In this document: piece by piece, positions 42,934 to 53,730 of the stretch | Numbering within the stretch: position 1 is the stretch's first letter | Layout: every line of letters begins with the position of its first letter | Assembly: GCA_947492385.1 (NCBI GenBank) | Contig: CANLMX010000010.1 | Coordinates: 1-56,442 of the forward strand | Direction of reading: 5' to 3' | Source: Planctomycetaceae bacterium | Lineage (GTDB): Bacteria > Planctomycetota > Phycisphaerae > Phycisphaerales > SM1A02 | Length of the DNA: 56,442 nucleotides | The notes under the pieces: model-generated | The model's input: the letters and a program-made list of their open reading frames with translations, nothing else | Database searches by the model: none | Told to the model about the DNA's origin: nothing | Program-made: the position numbers and the translations under genes

Positions 42934-43676
42934 GCCCGGACCCCGCCGTGCTGGCGGCCATCGAGGAACTCACCGGGCACCGGTTCGCCGATCCAGTGCT
43001 GGTGACCCGGGCGCTCACGCACTCGTCCGCCGCCACGGGGCGCGTCAATTCGAACGAGCGGCTTGAGTTCCTGGGCGACGCGGCGCTCGGCTTCACCGTG
43101 TGCACGCACCTCTTCGCGGAGCACCCGACGCTGCTCGAGGGCGAGCTCACGAAGATCAAGTCCAACGTGGTCAGCGGGCGCACGTGCGCGGAGCTCGCGG
43201 CGGAGCTGGGGCTCGAGCCGCTGCTGACGCTGGACAAGGGCGTGCGCGGCCGAAGCGGCGTTCCCGAGAGCATCCTCGCGGGTGCGTTGGAGGCCGTGAT
43301 CGGCGCGCTCTACCTCGACGGCGGCATCGAGGCGGTGCGCGCGTTCGTGCTTCCGAGGCTCGCGTCGCGGATCGATCTCGCGCTGCGGCTCGGGCACCAG
43401 CAGAACTTCAAGCAGGTGCTGCAGCAGTGCCTGGCGCAGCTGGGCATGGGCATGCCGCAGTACGGCGTGCTGGACGAGCAGGGCCCCGACCATGCCAAGT
43501 GCTTCGAGATCGCGGTGACGGCCGAGGCCCGCCGCTTTCCGGGCGCCTGGGGAACAAGCAAGAAGGCCGCGGAGCAGCTGGCGGCGCTCGCGGCGCTCCG
43601 TGAACTCGGGATCGCAGTGGAGACCGGTGACGGCCAGGTGCAGATCGTGTGGCCCGGCAGCCAGGTCTCGCCGTAG
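42924..43676 (+). CDS. rnc: ribonuclease III
   Basis: RNase III cleaves double-stranded RNA in rRNA and mRNA processing. The 250-residue protein has the catalytic signature NERLEFLGDAALGF (residues about 43-56) and the second acidic cluster SILAGALEAVIGALYLDGG (in order E..D..E). A C-terminal dsRBD (NFKQVLQQCLAQL ... KKAAEQLAALAAL) completes it. It overlaps the upstream gene by 10 bp and converges on aroK 16 bp away. A GC-poor T-tract is absent downstream. Confidence 0.96.
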   Translation: MDVSPDPAVLAAIEELTGHRFADPVLVTRALTHSSAATGRVNSNERLEFLGDAALGFTVCTHLFAEHPTLLEGELTKIKSNVVSGRTCAELAAELGLEPLLTLDKGVRGRSGVPESILAGALEAVIGALYLDGGIEAVRAFVLPRLASRIDLALRLGHQQNFKQVLQQCLAQLGMGMPQYGVLDEQGPDHAKCFEIAVTAEARRFPGAWGTSKKAAEQLAALAALRELGIAVETGDGQVQIVWPGSQVSP

Positions 43677-43692
43677 GGCAGCGTTGCGGACA

Positions 43693-44244
43693 TCAGGCGG
43701 GCAGCGCGCGCTCGATCTCCATGAGGCTCTCGTGGGTGCTCGCGGCCGTCGTGACCGTGGCATCGGCAAGTGCGCGATAGAGGGGCATCCGCCGTTCGGC
43801 CAGCAGCGCCGCTTCCTCGGCGAAGTCTGCGCCGACGAGGAGCGGCCGGTCGCCTGGCGCAACGGCCAGCCGCGCGCCGAGCACCTGCGGCGGTGCGTCC
43901 AGCAGCACGATGCGCACCGTGCCCAGCGCGCGCGCGCGTTCAAGCAGTTCGCGCGCCCCGGGCGCCGATGGCGTCCCGCCGCCGAGCGCGATCACAGCGC
44001 CAAGCGGTGCGTCGTGCGCGAGTGCGTGCGAGAGCGCGGCGCATTCGGCCGCACGGAACGCGGGCTCGCCCAGCGTGCGGAACATGGCGCTCACGGAAGG
44101 AAGGCCCGAGGACGCGACCGTGCGATCGTCGAGGTCGACGAACGCCACGCTCCTCCGGGCGGCAAGAAGCCGCCCAAGCGTGGTTTTGCCGGATCCGCGC
44201 AGGCCGATGAGGACCGTTGCGGGGCGTGGATTGTGGATGGTCAC
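43693..44244 (-). CDS. aroK: shikimate kinase
   Basis: AroK phosphorylates shikimate with ATP in chorismate biosynthesis. The 183-residue protein has the P-loop GLRGSGKTTLGR (residues 14-25), the DLDDRTVASSG shikimate-binding segment, a GGG motif (ALGGGTPS) and the lid Arg-rich RPLL segment (DRPLLVG). Length and order are normal. It lies 4 bp downstream of rpmH on the same strand, an unusual neighbour, and is likely co-transcribed with it. Confidence 0.93.
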   Translation of the reverse strand: MTIHNPRPATVLIGLRGSGKTTLGRLLAARRSVAFVDLDDRTVASSGLPSVSAMFRTLGEPAFRAAECAALSHALAHDAPLGAVIALGGGTPSAPGARELLERARALGTVRIVLLDAPPQVLGARLAVAPGDRPLLVGADFAEEAALLAERRMPLYRALADATVTTAASTHESLMEIERALPA

Positions 44245-44248
44245 GCGC

Positions 44249-44383
44249 TCAGCGGACGCGGATCTTGCGACCGACGCGACGCTTGCGGTTCAGGATCGCA
44301 CGGCCCTTGCGGGTCTTCATGCGTGCGCGGAAGCCCACCTTGCGGACCTTCTTGACTCGGCTGATCTTGTGCGGATAGTGCAT
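44249..44383 (-). CDS. rpmH: 50S ribosomal protein L34
   Basis: The 44-residue, highly basic product has the L34 core VGFRARMKTRKGRAIL followed by NRKRRVGRKIRVR. The N-terminus (MHYPHKISRVKKVRK) differs from the usual MKRTYQPS start, as seen in planctomycete-type L34. ATG 44383 gives the standard length; the longer frame to 44467 is not coding. The usual neighbours dnaA and rnpA are absent; instead aroK follows 4 bp later. TACACT (44410-44415, minus strand) is a probable -10. Confidence 0.92.
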   Translation of the reverse strand: MHYPHKISRVKKVRKVGFRARMKTRKGRAILNRKRRVGRKIRVR

Positions 44384-44532
44384 GGCTGGCTCCGTGTGTC
44401 GAGTCGCGAAGTGTAGCAGGGAGGCGGGTGGCCGGGAAGGGCGTGCCTCGGCGCCGCGGTGGCGCATAATGCACGGGCTCGGCGCCCCCGAAAATCATCC
44501 CCGAGATCCCCGCTCATATTCAGCGGACCGGG

Positions 44533-45189
44533 TCACCCTTCGTGGCGCACCACGCGGCCCTCGACGAGGAAGATCACGTCCTCGGCGATGTTCGTCGTGA
44601 TGTCCGCGATCCGCTCCAGCCGCTGGGCGATCTGCATGAGGTCGATCGACTCGGCGGTGCGGCTGACGTCTTCCTGGATCAGCGCGCGCATGCTGGCGAC
44701 GACCTCCTTGTTAAGGTCGTCCACGCGTCGGTCGGCGCGGCGCACCTCGCGGCACAGCTCCGGGTCCTCGTCCGAAAGCGCGGCCAGCACGTCGGCCAGC
44801 ATCGTGCGTGCGGCTTCGGCCATGTCGGCGAGCGCACCGGGAACCTCGACCGAGGCGTGGCCCGCCTCCCACCGGATCACCTTCTTGGCGATGCCGCGGC
44901 TCAGGTCCGCGATCCGCTCGAAGTCCGCGCTGATGCGCACCACGCTCAGCACGAAGCGCAGGTCGTGCGCCACGGGCGAACCCAGTGCCAGCACGCGCAT
45001 GCACTGCGTCTCGAGGTCGACTTCCATGGCATCGATCTCGTTGTCGCCGGTCTTCACCTGCTGCGCTGCGCCCACGTCGCTTTGCAGCAGGGCGCGCACC
45101 GTGAACTCGAGTCGCTGCTCGGTGGCAGCACCCATGGCGAGAAGGCCCCGGCGCAGGTTCAGGATCTCGGTCTTGAGGTCAAGTGACAT
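44533..45189 (-). CDS. phoU: phosphate transport system regulator PhoU
   Basis: PhoU links the PstSCAB transporter to PhoR and keeps the Pho regulon off when phosphate is plentiful. The 218-residue all-helical protein has the two PhoU repeats with metal-binding clusters (DNEIDAMEVDLE and DRRVDDLNKEVV) and ADFERIADLSRGIAKKV / QRLERIADITTNIAEDV. It is the last gene of the leftward Pho operon, 71 bp after pstB, and a perfect 16-bp palindrome lies in that gap (45229-45244). Confidence 0.95.
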   Translation of the reverse strand: MSLDLKTEILNLRRGLLAMGAATEQRLEFTVRALLQSDVGAAQQVKTGDNEIDAMEVDLETQCMRVLALGSPVAHDLRFVLSVVRISADFERIADLSRGIAKKVIRWEAGHASVEVPGALADMAEAARTMLADVLAALSDEDPELCREVRRADRRVDDLNKEVVASMRALIQEDVSRTAESIDLMQIAQRLERIADITTNIAEDVIFLVEGRVVRHEG

Positions 45190-45228
45190 CGCGTGGCGCA
45201 GTTTAAGGCGAAGTGCAGGCGAGTTCCG

Positions 45229-45244
45229 CGGGGAAGCTTCCCCG
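45229..45244. repeat. 16-bp palindrome between pstB and phoU
   Basis: CGGGGAAGCTTCCCCG is a perfect palindrome in the 71-bp gap. As RNA it can fold with a short loop and could end part of the transcripts before phoU or stabilise the pstB end. No T-tract follows. Confidence 0.55.
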
Positions 45245-45260
45245 AAGGCCCGCGAAAGGC

Positions 45261-46118
45261 TCAGCCGAATCGACCGGAGACGTAGTCCTCGGTCTGCTTG
45301 TTCCGGGGATTGGTGAAGATCCCGTCGGTGTCGCCGACCTCCACCAGGGTTCCCTCGAAGAAGAACGCGGTCCGGTCGCTGACGCGGGCCGCCTGCTGCA
45401 TGTTGTGGGTGACGATGACGATGGTGTACTCGTCTTCCAGCTCGCGGATCAGTTCCTCCACGCGCGCGGTCGACTTGGGGTCGAGCGCGGAGCATGGCTC
45501 ATCCATGAGCAGCACCTCGGGGCCCACCGCGATCGCGCGCGCGATGCACAGCCGCTGCTGCTGGCCGCCCGAGAGGCCCAGGGCGCTCGCGTTCAGGCGG
45601 TCCTTCACCTCGTCCCAGAGGCCTGCGGCCCGCAGCGAGCTCTCGACCAGCTCGTCGAGGTCGGCGCGCGAGAACTTGCGGTGGAGCCGGGGTCCGAACG
45701 CGACATTGTCGTAGATGCTCTTGGGGAACGGGTTCGGCTTCTGGAACACCATGCCGACGCGCCGGCGGAGCTCGACCGTGTCCATGGCGCGGTCGAGCAG
45801 GTCCTGCCCGTCGAGCGTGAGGGTGCCCCCGGCGCGCGCGCTCGGGATCGCGTCGTTCATGCGGTTGATCCACCGCAGGAAGGTGCTCTTACCGCAGCCC
45901 GAGGGCCCGATGAACGCCGTGACCCGGCAGCGCGGGATCTCGAGCGAGATGCCCTTCAGCGCCTGGAACTCGCCGTACCAGCCGTCGAACCCCGCGGCGC
46001 GGATGCACGTCGGCGCGGGACTCGCGGCATCGGCGCGTCCGGACGCGATCTCGGGCCGGCGGAGCGTGAGGTCGGCGCCCTTGGATGTGTCGGTCGGCGT
46101 CGTCATGGAGGGGCTCAT
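45261..46118 (-). CDS. pstB: phosphate ABC transporter ATP-binding protein PstB
   Basis: PstB energises high-affinity phosphate import and takes part in Pho signalling. The 285-residue protein has Walker [10 protein letters not shown], signature LSGGQQQR, Walker [14 protein letters not shown], and the PstB-specific [19 protein letters not shown] (cited as such). An N-terminal extension of about 40 residues precedes the core. The ATG at 46118 overlaps the pstA stop by one base (TGATG). Confidence 0.97.
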   Translation of the reverse strand: MSPSMTTPTDTSKGADLTLRRPEIASGRADAASPAPTCIRAAGFDGWYGEFQALKGISLEIPRCRVTAFIGPSGCGKSTFLRWINRMNDAIPSARAGGTLTLDGQDLLDRAMDTVELRRRVGMVFQKPNPFPKSIYDNVAFGPRLHRKFSRADLDELVESSLRAAGLWDEVKDRLNASALGLSGGQQQRLCIARAIAVGPEVLLMDEPCSALDPKSTARVEELIRELEDEYTIVIVTHNMQQAARVSDRTAFFFEGTLVEVGDTDGIFTNPRNKQTEDYVSGRFG

Positions 46119-47116
46119 CAAGTGGTCCGGAGGCGCTGGCGGATCACGACCGCCACCGCATTGAACGTCAGCAGCACGGCGAGCAGCACGATGATCGCCG
46201 CGGCGGCGAGCTCATGGAAGGCCTCGCCCGGGCGGTTCGCCCAGTTGTAGATCTGGAGCGGAAGCACCGTGAAGTCGCTCATGAGGTTCTGGGGAACCGA
46301 GCGGATGAAGAGGGGCACGCCCAGCACGAGGATGGGCGCCGCCTCGCCGATCGCCCGGCTGACGGCAAGGATCGCGCCCGTCATCACCATCGGAAGCGCC
46401 GCAGGGAGCGTGATGCTCCAGGTGGTCTGCCACTGGGTGGCGCCGAGCGCGAGCGCCCCGGTGCGCAGGCTGCGCGGTACCGCGCGCAGCGCTTCCTGGC
46501 TCGAGACGATCACGATCGGCAGCACCACCAGCATCAGCGTGAGGCCGCCTGCAAGCACGCCGTTGCCAAAGGGCAGCTGAAGGAACAGGAAGCCGTCGGG
46601 ATCGCCGACCGCGATCGGCGTGTCGGAGCTCACCGTGCCGAAGAGGCGCGCGAAGGCCGTGAGCCCGAGGATGCCGTAGACGATGCTCGGCACGCCGGCC
46701 AGGTTCGAGATGTTGAGCTTGATGAAGGACGTCAGCTTCGATGGCCGCGCGAACTCCTCGAGCCAGAGCGCGGTCCCGACCCCGATCGGGAGCGCCGTGA
46801 GCGTGCAGATCACGCAGACCCACACGCTGCCCCAGAGCGCGGCCTTCACGCCAGCCTCGCCGGGCTTGCGGCTTGCGTAGTTGGTGAGGAACTCGCTGCT
46901 CAGCCGTTCGTGGCCGTCGCGCCACACCGAGAAGAGCAGCACCGCAAGGATCACCATCGCGAGCGCGGTGAGCGCAAGGCACAGCGCAAGGAACCCCCGG
47001 TCCACTGCCCGACGAGCACCCTGCGAGGAGGGTTCCGCCGATGCGACCAGCTGCGCGGGCGTGCGCACGAGGCCATGTCCTTCCGTGGGCGCAGGAACTG
47101 CGGGCGGCGGCGCCAT
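46118..47116 (-). CDS. pstA: phosphate ABC transporter permease PstA
   Basis: This 332-residue inner-membrane permease has six predicted helices and PstA landmarks: [37 protein letters not shown] and the permease loop EA..GA....A ([17 protein letters not shown]). An N-terminal cytoplasmic Pro-rich segment (about 1-30) precedes the first helix. Start ATG 47116 overlaps the pstC stop by one base; the longer frame to 47845 is inside pstC. Confidence 0.96.
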   Translation of the reverse strand: MAPPPAVPAPTEGHGLVRTPAQLVASAEPSSQGARRAVDRGFLALCLALTALAMVILAVLLFSVWRDGHERLSSEFLTNYASRKPGEAGVKAALWGSVWVCVICTLTALPIGVGTALWLEEFARPSKLTSFIKLNISNLAGVPSIVYGILGLTAFARLFGTVSSDTPIAVGDPDGFLFLQLPFGNGVLAGGLTLMLVVLPIVIVSSQEALRAVPRSLRTGALALGATQWQTTWSITLPAALPMVMTGAILAVSRAIGEAAPILVLGVPLFIRSVPQNLMSDFTVLPLQIYNWANRPGEAFHELAAAAIIVLLAVLLTFNAVAVVIRQRLRTT

Positions 47117-48084
47117 CAGTCGTACTCCTCGCGGAAGCGGCGCAGGATGAGGTTCCCGACGAGCGTCAGCCCGAGCGTCACCACGAACAGCACGGTCGCG
47201 ACCGCGTAGCTCGACCGGTACTCGACCCCGGTCGCGGGCGCGTCTCCCAGGAAGATCTGGACCATGTAGGCGGTCATGGTCTGCACCTCGGCGGTGGGAC
47301 TCAGTGTCATCGCGGCCATGCCGCCGGCGGCCAACGCCACGATCATGGTCTCGCCGATCGCCCGCGTGATCGCGAGCAGCCAGCTGGCCATGATGCCGCT
47401 GAGCGCTGCGGGCGCCACCACCTTCACGCTCACGTCGAAGCGCGTGCCGCCGAGCGCGAACGCGGCGTCGCGGAGGCTCCGCGGCACCGCGCGGAGCGCG
47501 TCCTCCGAGAGGCTGGCGACGATCGGCAGGATCATGATGCCCACTGCGATGCCTGCGCCGAGCGCATTGAACGTGCCGAACCGTTCGCTCACGTGGTCGT
47601 GGAGGAACGGCGTGATGACCGTGAGCGCGAAGTACCCGTACACCACGGTGGGAATGCCCGCGAGCACCTCGAGCGCCGGCTTCACCGCCGCGCGCACTCG
47701 GGGGCGCGCGTACTCGCTGAGGTAGATCGCCGCGATCAGGCCCACGGGCAGGGCGAACGCCGCGGCGATCGCCGTGACGAGGAACGTGCCGCAGAGCAGC
47801 GGCCAGATCCCGAAGTGCTTGTCGGCGCCCAGGAGCGGGGCCCACGTGGTGCCGAACAGGAAGTCCGTCACCGACACGCCGGGCATTCCGAAGAACCGGA
47901 TCGTCTCGGACGCCAGGATGCCGATGATGGTGGCCGTCGTGGCCACCGAGAGCAGGGCACTGGCGAAGAGTGCTCCCCGCACCGCGCGCTCGCGTCGGTC
48001 GCGCGCGGCGGCCGATCGCGGCGTGCCCCGTCGACTCGCCGCCGCGGCGGTGCGTGCCGCGGAGATGACGGTTGCGGCGGACAT
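47116..48084 (-). CDS. pstC: phosphate ABC transporter permease PstC
   Basis: The 322-residue permease pairs with PstA to form the phosphate channel. It shows six helices and the family stretches [39 protein letters not shown] and AITRAIGETMIVALAAGG. The first 35 residues are a cytoplasmic Arg/Ala-rich tail. It starts 2 bp after pstS and is coupled to pstA by a TGATG junction. Confidence 0.96.
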   Translation of the reverse strand: MSAATVISAARTAAAASRRGTPRSAAARDRRERAVRGALFASALLSVATTATIIGILASETIRFFGMPGVSVTDFLFGTTWAPLLGADKHFGIWPLLCGTFLVTAIAAAFALPVGLIAAIYLSEYARPRVRAAVKPALEVLAGIPTVVYGYFALTVITPFLHDHVSERFGTFNALGAGIAVGIMILPIVASLSEDALRAVPRSLRDAAFALGGTRFDVSVKVVAPAALSGIMASWLLAITRAIGETMIVALAAGGMAAMTLSPTAEVQTMTAYMVQIFLGDAPATGVEYRSSYAVATVLFVVTLGLTLVGNLILRRFREEYD

Positions 48085-48086
48085 GG

Positions 48087-49076
48087 TCAGCGGTAGGTCT
48101 CGGCGAGGGGACCGTGGCGGTCCTTGCCGTCGGGCCCGATCATCTGCGTTCCCGTCCGCAGCGACGCGAGGTTGGCCCGCGCGCGGTCGTAGAGGGACTG
48201 GGGAAGCTTGACGTAGCCGACCTCCTCGGCGAGCTCGCCCGCATGGTCAAGCATGAACTGGGCGAAGGCCATGCAGGAGGGCTTCGCCAGTCCCGCCTTG
48301 CTGGCGTAGACGAAGAGCGGTCGCCCGAACGGCGCGTAGCTGCCGTCCTCGATGGTGGCATGCGTGGGAGTCACGGGCTTGCCGGTCTTGGGGTTGACGA
48401 CCGGCACGGCGCGCACCTTCTTCGCGTTCTCGGTGAAGTACGCGAACCCGAAGAAGCCGATCGAGTTGCGTTCGCCCGCGACGCCGCGGACGAGGACGTT
48501 GTCTTCCTCGCTCACGCTCATGTCGGCGCGCATGGTGCCGTCTTTCCCGACCACCACCTCGCGGAAGTAGTCGAACGTACCGCTGTCGGTGCCCGGCGAG
48601 TAGACCTTGATCGGCTCGTCCGGCCAGGATGGGTCGACGTCCTTCCAGCGCTTGGCGGCTGTGCTCGAGAGGAAGATCGCCTTCAGCTGTTCGACGGTGA
48701 TCTGCTTCGCCCAGTCGTTCGCCGGGTTGACCACGATCGTCAGGCCGTCGAATGCGACGGGGAGCTCGACGAACTCCACCGACTTCGCCTTGCATGCCTC
48801 GACCTCGCCCGCCTTGATGGGACGGGAGGCGTTGCTGAAGTCCGTTTCGCCTGCACCGAACCGCTTGAAGCCGCCCCCCGTGCCGGACTGCCCGACCGTG
48901 ACCTTGGTGCTGGGGTTCTTCTTCGAGAACTCTTCGGCGACCGCTTCGGCGAAGGGGTACACCGTCGAGGATCCGTCGATGCGGACGGCGCCTCCCCGGT
49001 CAGGCGAGGCGTTCCATGCCCCCAGCAGCGCGATCGGGGCGAGCATGAGGGCAAGTGCGATCCGGGCGGACTTCAT
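48087..49076 (-). CDS. pstS: phosphate ABC transporter substrate-binding protein PstS
   Basis: PstS binds phosphate outside the inner membrane and delivers it to PstCA. The 329-residue protein has a signal peptide (MKSARIALALMLAPIALLGA), the phosphate-binding block RIDGSSTVYPFAEA, VGQSGTGGGFKRF and FSNASRPI, and later YSPGTDSGTFDYF. These carry the Thr, Ser, Asp and Arg ligands of PstS. ATG 49076 is chosen for the signal peptide; 49118 is the longer alternative. phoR lies 38 bp upstream. Confidence 0.96.
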   Translation of the reverse strand: MKSARIALALMLAPIALLGAWNASPDRGGAVRIDGSSTVYPFAEAVAEEFSKKNPSTKVTVGQSGTGGGFKRFGAGETDFSNASRPIKAGEVEACKAKSVEFVELPVAFDGLTIVVNPANDWAKQITVEQLKAIFLSSTAAKRWKDVDPSWPDEPIKVYSPGTDSGTFDYFREVVVGKDGTMRADMSVSEEDNVLVRGVAGERNSIGFFGFAYFTENAKKVRAVPVVNPKTGKPVTPTHATIEDGSYAPFGRPLFVYASKAGLAKPSCMAFAQFMLDHAGELAEEVGYVKLPQSLYDRARANLASLRTGTQMIGPDGKDRHGPLAETYR

Positions 49077-49114
49077 CGGAGGGGATCCGTGGATGGGTTC
49101 CTGGGCGCCGGAGT

Positions 49115-50461
49115 TCACGCCGACCTCCGGTCGGCCGGAGCGGACAGTGTCTCCGAATCCGGGGTTGCGCGCATTTCAGGGGGAATGGGCAGGTTTCTGC
49201 CGCCGGCCATGTCCGTCATCGGAAGTCGGATGCGAAACGTGCTGCCGTGATCGGTCCCGGTGCGGCTTTCCACGTCCACGGTTCCGCCGTGCGCCATGGC
49301 AACGTGCTTCACGATGGCCAGGCCGAGTCCCGTGCCGCCCGAATCGCGGCTGCGGGCGCGGTCGACGCGGTAGAAGCGCTCGAACAGGCGCGCGCGGTGG
49401 ATCTCCGGGATCCCGGGGCCGTGGTCGCTGACCGTGATCACGGCGTGCGTTCCGTCCGACGATGCATCGATCGAGACCCGCGCTTCGCTCGGGCCGTACT
49501 TCACCGCGTTCGAGGCGAGGTTGGCCACCGCGTGCGCAAGCAGCCCTGCGTTCCCGCTTACCCACAGATCGTGGTCGACGGCAACGTCGATCATGACGCG
49601 CTTCTCCGCCGCCCCCGGCGTGACCTGCTCGACCGCCTCCGCGACGAAGGCCGCGACGCGCACGGGCGTGGCGTCGAGCTCCGTTCTCGCGTCAGGGTCC
49701 TCGAGCGACGAGAGCAGCAGCAGGTCGTCGATGATCGCGCCGAGCCGCGCGGCGCTGCGCGCGATGGTCTTCACGAAACGGTCCGCGTCCGCACCGAGAT
49801 CGAAGCCGTCGACGAGGGTCTCGGCGTAGCCGCGGATCGAGGTGATGGGCGTCCGCAGCTCGTGGCTGACGTTGGCGACGAATTCCGTGCGAAGGGACTC
49901 GAGCCGCCGCAGCTCGGTGCGATCCTCGAGGACCAGCAGCACCTGTGCCGCGCCGGCCGCGCGCGCAAGCGGCACGACGGCGCAGCGCGCGACGTGTGCG
50001 CCCGATGCGGACGAGAAGCGCAGCTCCGCGTCGGCGCGGCGTCCGGTCTCGCGCGCGCCCGCGATCAGCGCATCGAGTTCCGGGCTGCGCGCGAACTCGA
50101 CGATCAGGCGGCCTTCGACGGGCCGGTTCTCGGCGTCGAGCAGGCGCTGCGCTGCGGGGTTGATGGTCACGATCCGGTCGAGCCGGTCGAGCGCGACGAT
50201 CCCGACGGGCGCGGTCTCGACGATCGCGCGCAGCTCCGCGAGCGCGCTGTCGAGGCGCACGGCCTGGCCTGCCGCCGCGCGGGCACCGCGCACGGGGTCA
50301 TGGTCGTTGCCGCCCAGCGTGCCGAGCGCCGCGGCGATGCGCCGGCGGTCGGCGGCGCGCCCGGCCCACGTCGCAAGGAATGCGATCCCGAGCGCCAACG
50401 CGACCGCGCATGCGGCCGCGAAGGGCACGAACCACGCCGATCCTGCCTCGGCTTCCTGCAT
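49115..50461 (-). CDS. phoR: PhoR-type sensor histidine kinase
   Basis: PhoR phosphorylates PhoB when phosphate is scarce. The 448-residue protein has one N-terminal transmembrane helix (about 10-32), a PAS domain (about 75-185), and the HisKA H-box [16 protein letters not shown]. The HATPase motifs are NLASNAVKY (N), DHGPGI (G1) and GTGLGL (G2). There is no periplasmic sensor domain, as in other PhoR proteins that sense through PstSCAB/PhoU. Start ATG 50461 is 10 bp after phoB; a GTG at 50470 is possible. pstS follows 38 bp downstream. Confidence 0.93.
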   Translation of the reverse strand: MQEAEAGSAWFVPFAAACAVALALGIAFLATWAGRAADRRRIAAALGTLGGNDHDPVRGARAAAGQAVRLDSALAELRAIVETAPVGIVALDRLDRIVTINPAAQRLLDAENRPVEGRLIVEFARSPELDALIAGARETGRRADAELRFSSASGAHVARCAVVPLARAAGAAQVLLVLEDRTELRRLESLRTEFVANVSHELRTPITSIRGYAETLVDGFDLGADADRFVKTIARSAARLGAIIDDLLLLSSLEDPDARTELDATPVRVAAFVAEAVEQVTPGAAEKRVMIDVAVDHDLWVSGNAGLLAHAVANLASNAVKYGPSEARVSIDASSDGTHAVITVSDHGPGIPEIHRARLFERFYRVDRARSRDSGGTGLGLAIVKHVAMAHGGTVDVESRTGTDHGSTFRIRLPMTDMAGGRNLPIPPEMRATPDSETLSAPADRRSA

Positions 50462-50471
50462 TGCGATCACG

Positions 50472-51185
50472 TTACTCCGCCGGTACCAGGCTCTCGGCGA
50501 ACCGGTATCCCACGCCGCGGACGGTCTCGACGCACCCGGCGAGGTCGGCAAGCTTCTTGCGCAGCGCCGTCACGTGGACGTCGATGGTGCGGCTCGAGAG
50601 GACCACGTTGCGGCCGTGGACGGCGGCGATGATCTGGTCTCGGGTGCGTACGAAGCCGGGCCGCTGGGCCAGGTGGGCGAGAATGCCGAACTCGGTGACG
50701 GTCAGGTCAATGACGTCACCGCACACGGTCACCACGTGGCGGTCCGAGTCGATCACCAACCGGCCGTCGAGCCGCTCGATGCGGTTGGTCTGGGCGGGCA
50801 AGGCCTCCTCGGCGTTCCGGCGCATCACCGCGCGAACCCGTGCCATGAGGACGCGCGGGCTGAAAGGCTTCACCACGTAGTCGTCGGCGCCGATCTCGAG
50901 GCCCGCGACCACGTCCGACTCCTCGCCCTTGGCCGTCACCATCACGACGGGCACGTCCTTGGTCTCGGCCCACTGCTTCATGCGGCGGCAGACTTCGACT
51001 CCGCCGACGTCCGGCAGCATCAGGTCAAGCAGCACCAGTGCCGGAGGCTCCTTCTTCACGACTTCGAGGGCCACCTTCCCGCTCGCGGCGGTCCGGGCCT
51101 CGTAGCCCTCGCGCTCGCAGTGGAACCGCATGAGCTCGGCGATGTCTGGTTCGTCCTCGACGATGAGCACGCGTGGCTTGGACAT
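50472..51185 (-). CDS. phoB: phosphate regulon response regulator PhoB
   Basis: The 237-residue protein has an N-terminal receiver with acidic pocket ED (residues 10-11), phospho-acceptor Asp in VLLDLMLPD, Thr/Lys in VMVTAKG and VVKPFSP, and a C-terminal OmpR/PhoB winged helix ending [23 protein letters not shown] (cited in part). It would activate the Pho regulon. It is the first gene of the leftward operon phoB-phoR-pstS-pstC-pstA-pstB-phoU. The 78 bp upstream show no clear Pho box. Confidence 0.94.
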   Translation of the reverse strand: MSKPRVLIVEDEPDIAELMRFHCEREGYEARTAASGKVALEVVKKEPPALVLLDLMLPDVGGVEVCRRMKQWAETKDVPVVMVTAKGEESDVVAGLEIGADDYVVKPFSPRVLMARVRAVMRRNAEEALPAQTNRIERLDGRLVIDSDRHVVTVCGDVIDLTVTEFGILAHLAQRPGFVRTRDQIIAAVHGRNVVLSSRTIDVHVTALRKKLADLAGCVETVRGVGYRFAESLVPAE

Positions 51186-51263
51186 CGCTTCTCGCTGGAT
51201 TCGGGGTCGTGGTGGCGCGGCGGTGAACGACGCGAAGTGTGCCTGAACAGGGTAAAGGTAGCG

Positions 51264-52397
51264 TTAGGGTCCGGCGTGATCCGCGCGAACATGGATCCAT
51301 GTGCCGTCGATCGGGGTCGTTGGACGGGCTTCGGGGCGGCCCGTGACGGCGGGCAATGCCACGGGGATCCCGTCCTGCGCGAGCGCGCCGAGGACGGCCC
51401 ATCCCGCGGCTTCGCGCGCTTCGGGAGGGATTCCTGCGTCGCCGCAGCTGCGCACGGGGCACGTTGCGGCCCGTGCGATGGACTCGGCGAGGGGCTGGTG
51501 CCGGGTTCCGCCTCCGGCGAGCAGCGCATCGGATGCTCCGTGGGCCCGGATCGCGCGCCCGATCACGGAGCCGATCGCCGCGGCCGCGCTGGCGAGCAGG
51601 TCGTCCGGGCGCAGGCGCCCGCGCGCGTCGTGGAGCCAGCCGAGGCATTCGTCGCCGGTTCCGAGGCTTCGCGCTTCGCCGCCATCAGTGAGTCGGGCGA
51701 TGAGCGACGCTTCGGCGTCCGGGTCCCGGGTTCCGCGCGCGGCCGCGGCGCCGCCTGCATCGAAGGACGCCCCCAGCACGGCGCGCGCGGCGGCATCGAG
51801 CAGCTGGTTGCATGCACACACGTCGAAGCCCCGGATGGCATCGACCACACGAGGTGCGTCGGGCGCGTCCTGCGGCAGCAGCGTCACGTTGGCGAAGCCG
51901 CCCAGATTGACGACGGCGCGCGGCGCGTCGCTGCGGAAGAGCACCCAGTCGGCAAGCGGCGTGAGCGGCGCACCCTGGCCGCCATGTGCAAGGTCGTTGC
52001 CGCGCAGGTCGAACACGACGTCGCAGCCGAGTGCGCGCGCGACGGGGTGCGCGTTCACGAGCTGCCAGCTCGCCGGGGGCCGGTGGAAGACGGTCTGGCC
52101 GTGGATCGACGCGAGGTCGGGCCTCGGCAGGCGCGCACCGTCGAGGAACGCGCGCGCCTCGTCGGCATGGAACGAGCCGAAGTCGAGCATGAGCGCGGCG
52201 AATTCGCCCGCCGTCATCGGGCGCTGCTCGGCCGCGGCACGCAGGCGGTCCGCGAGCGATCCGAGGCCGGCCGCGTGGTGCGCGACGAGCGTGGCGCGCA
52301 TCGCGAGGCCGCGGCCCTCGATCCGGACCAGCGCCAGGTCGATCCCGTCGATGCTGGTGCCGGTCATCGCACCCAGGACGTGGCGCACGCGCGTCAT
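51264..52397 (-). CDS. anmK: anhydro-N-acetylmuramic acid kinase
   Basis: AnmK phosphorylates and opens 1,6-anhydro-MurNAc in peptidoglycan recycling. The 377-residue protein has [16 protein letters not shown] (N-terminal ATP-site block), [24 protein letters not shown], and the C-terminal LLAGGGTRH. Length is normal. The ATG at 52397 is the family start; the frame up to 53258 overlaps the epimerase gene. It is divergent from the epimerase with a 66-bp gap and supports a full peptidoglycan cycle with PBP2/RodA and UppP in this window. Confidence 0.94.
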   Translation of the reverse strand: MTRVRHVLGAMTGTSIDGIDLALVRIEGRGLAMRATLVAHHAAGLGSLADRLRAAAEQRPMTAGEFAALMLDFGSFHADEARAFLDGARLPRPDLASIHGQTVFHRPPASWQLVNAHPVARALGCDVVFDLRGNDLAHGGQGAPLTPLADWVLFRSDAPRAVVNLGGFANVTLLPQDAPDAPRVVDAIRGFDVCACNQLLDAAARAVLGASFDAGGAAAARGTRDPDAEASLIARLTDGGEARSLGTGDECLGWLHDARGRLRPDDLLASAAAAIGSVIGRAIRAHGASDALLAGGGTRHQPLAESIARAATCPVRSCGDAGIPPEAREAAGWAVLGALAQDGIPVALPAVTGRPEARPTTPIDGTWIHVRADHAGP

Positions 52398-52463
52398 GCG
52401 TGGATCGTCGCCGCGCGGGGCGGGGCAGTCAAGGGGATGCCCGCGTTCCCCTACACTTGTCGG

Positions 52464-53453
<990 letters not shown>

Positions 53454-53480
53454 GCACGGAATTTCCGCCGGATGTCGCAG

Positions 53481-53502
53481 GTAGTTCCCCGTGGGGGGCT
53501 AC
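53481..53502 (+). terminator. hairpin after the epimerase gene
   Basis: GTAGTTCCCC (53481-53490) pairs with GGGGGGCTAC (53493-53502), with two G-U pairs, 28 bp after the epimerase stop. No T-tract follows; it may terminate or protect the 3' end. Confidence 0.4.
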
Positions 53503-53569
53503 CGTCTGTCGCGTCAGGGATGCGTTGGGAGCTGGGTGGAAAAACCACCGAAAATCTCCCGAACATCCC

Positions 53570-53598
53570 TTGACAGGACCGATGGGTTTGGAGAACCT
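53570..53598 (+). promoter_or_regulatory. recA promoter
   Basis: A perfect TTGACA (53570-53575), a 17-nt spacer and GAACCT (53593-53598) form a good sigma70-type promoter. The start is expected near 53605, leaving a leader of about 125 nt before the ATG at 53731. Confidence 0.6.
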
Positions 53599-53605
53599 AC
53601 CAAAC
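53586..53605. promoter_or_regulatory. operator-like palindrome over the recA -10
   Basis: GTTTGG (53586-53591) and CCAAAC (53600-53605) are perfect complements around 8 bp that contain most of the -10 element. This is where an SOS repressor such as LexA would act. It does not match the E. coli (CTGT-N8-ACAG) or Bacillus box; a TTTG/CAAA motif as in Leptospira is similar but with different spacing. Confidence 0.5.
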
Positions 53606-53730
53606 ACCGAACAGTACGCGGAAGCACGCTGAAACCAAGGCCCTGCAGCGTTCGCAGGCCAGTGCGCACGGAACCGCAGCACCCGCCGGCAGGCACCCGC
53701 CCCCGGCACCGACCGATGGAGCGACCGACC

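Noticed and set aside
51186-51263. A Pho box upstream of phoB
   Set aside because: No tandem CTGTCAT-like repeats are visible; only a short CCTGTTCAG stretch, which is too weak to call.
53582-53632. A 16-codon ORF in the recA promoter region
   Set aside because: It begins upstream of the predicted transcription start and overlaps the -10 element, so it would not be on the recA mRNA if the promoter is right.
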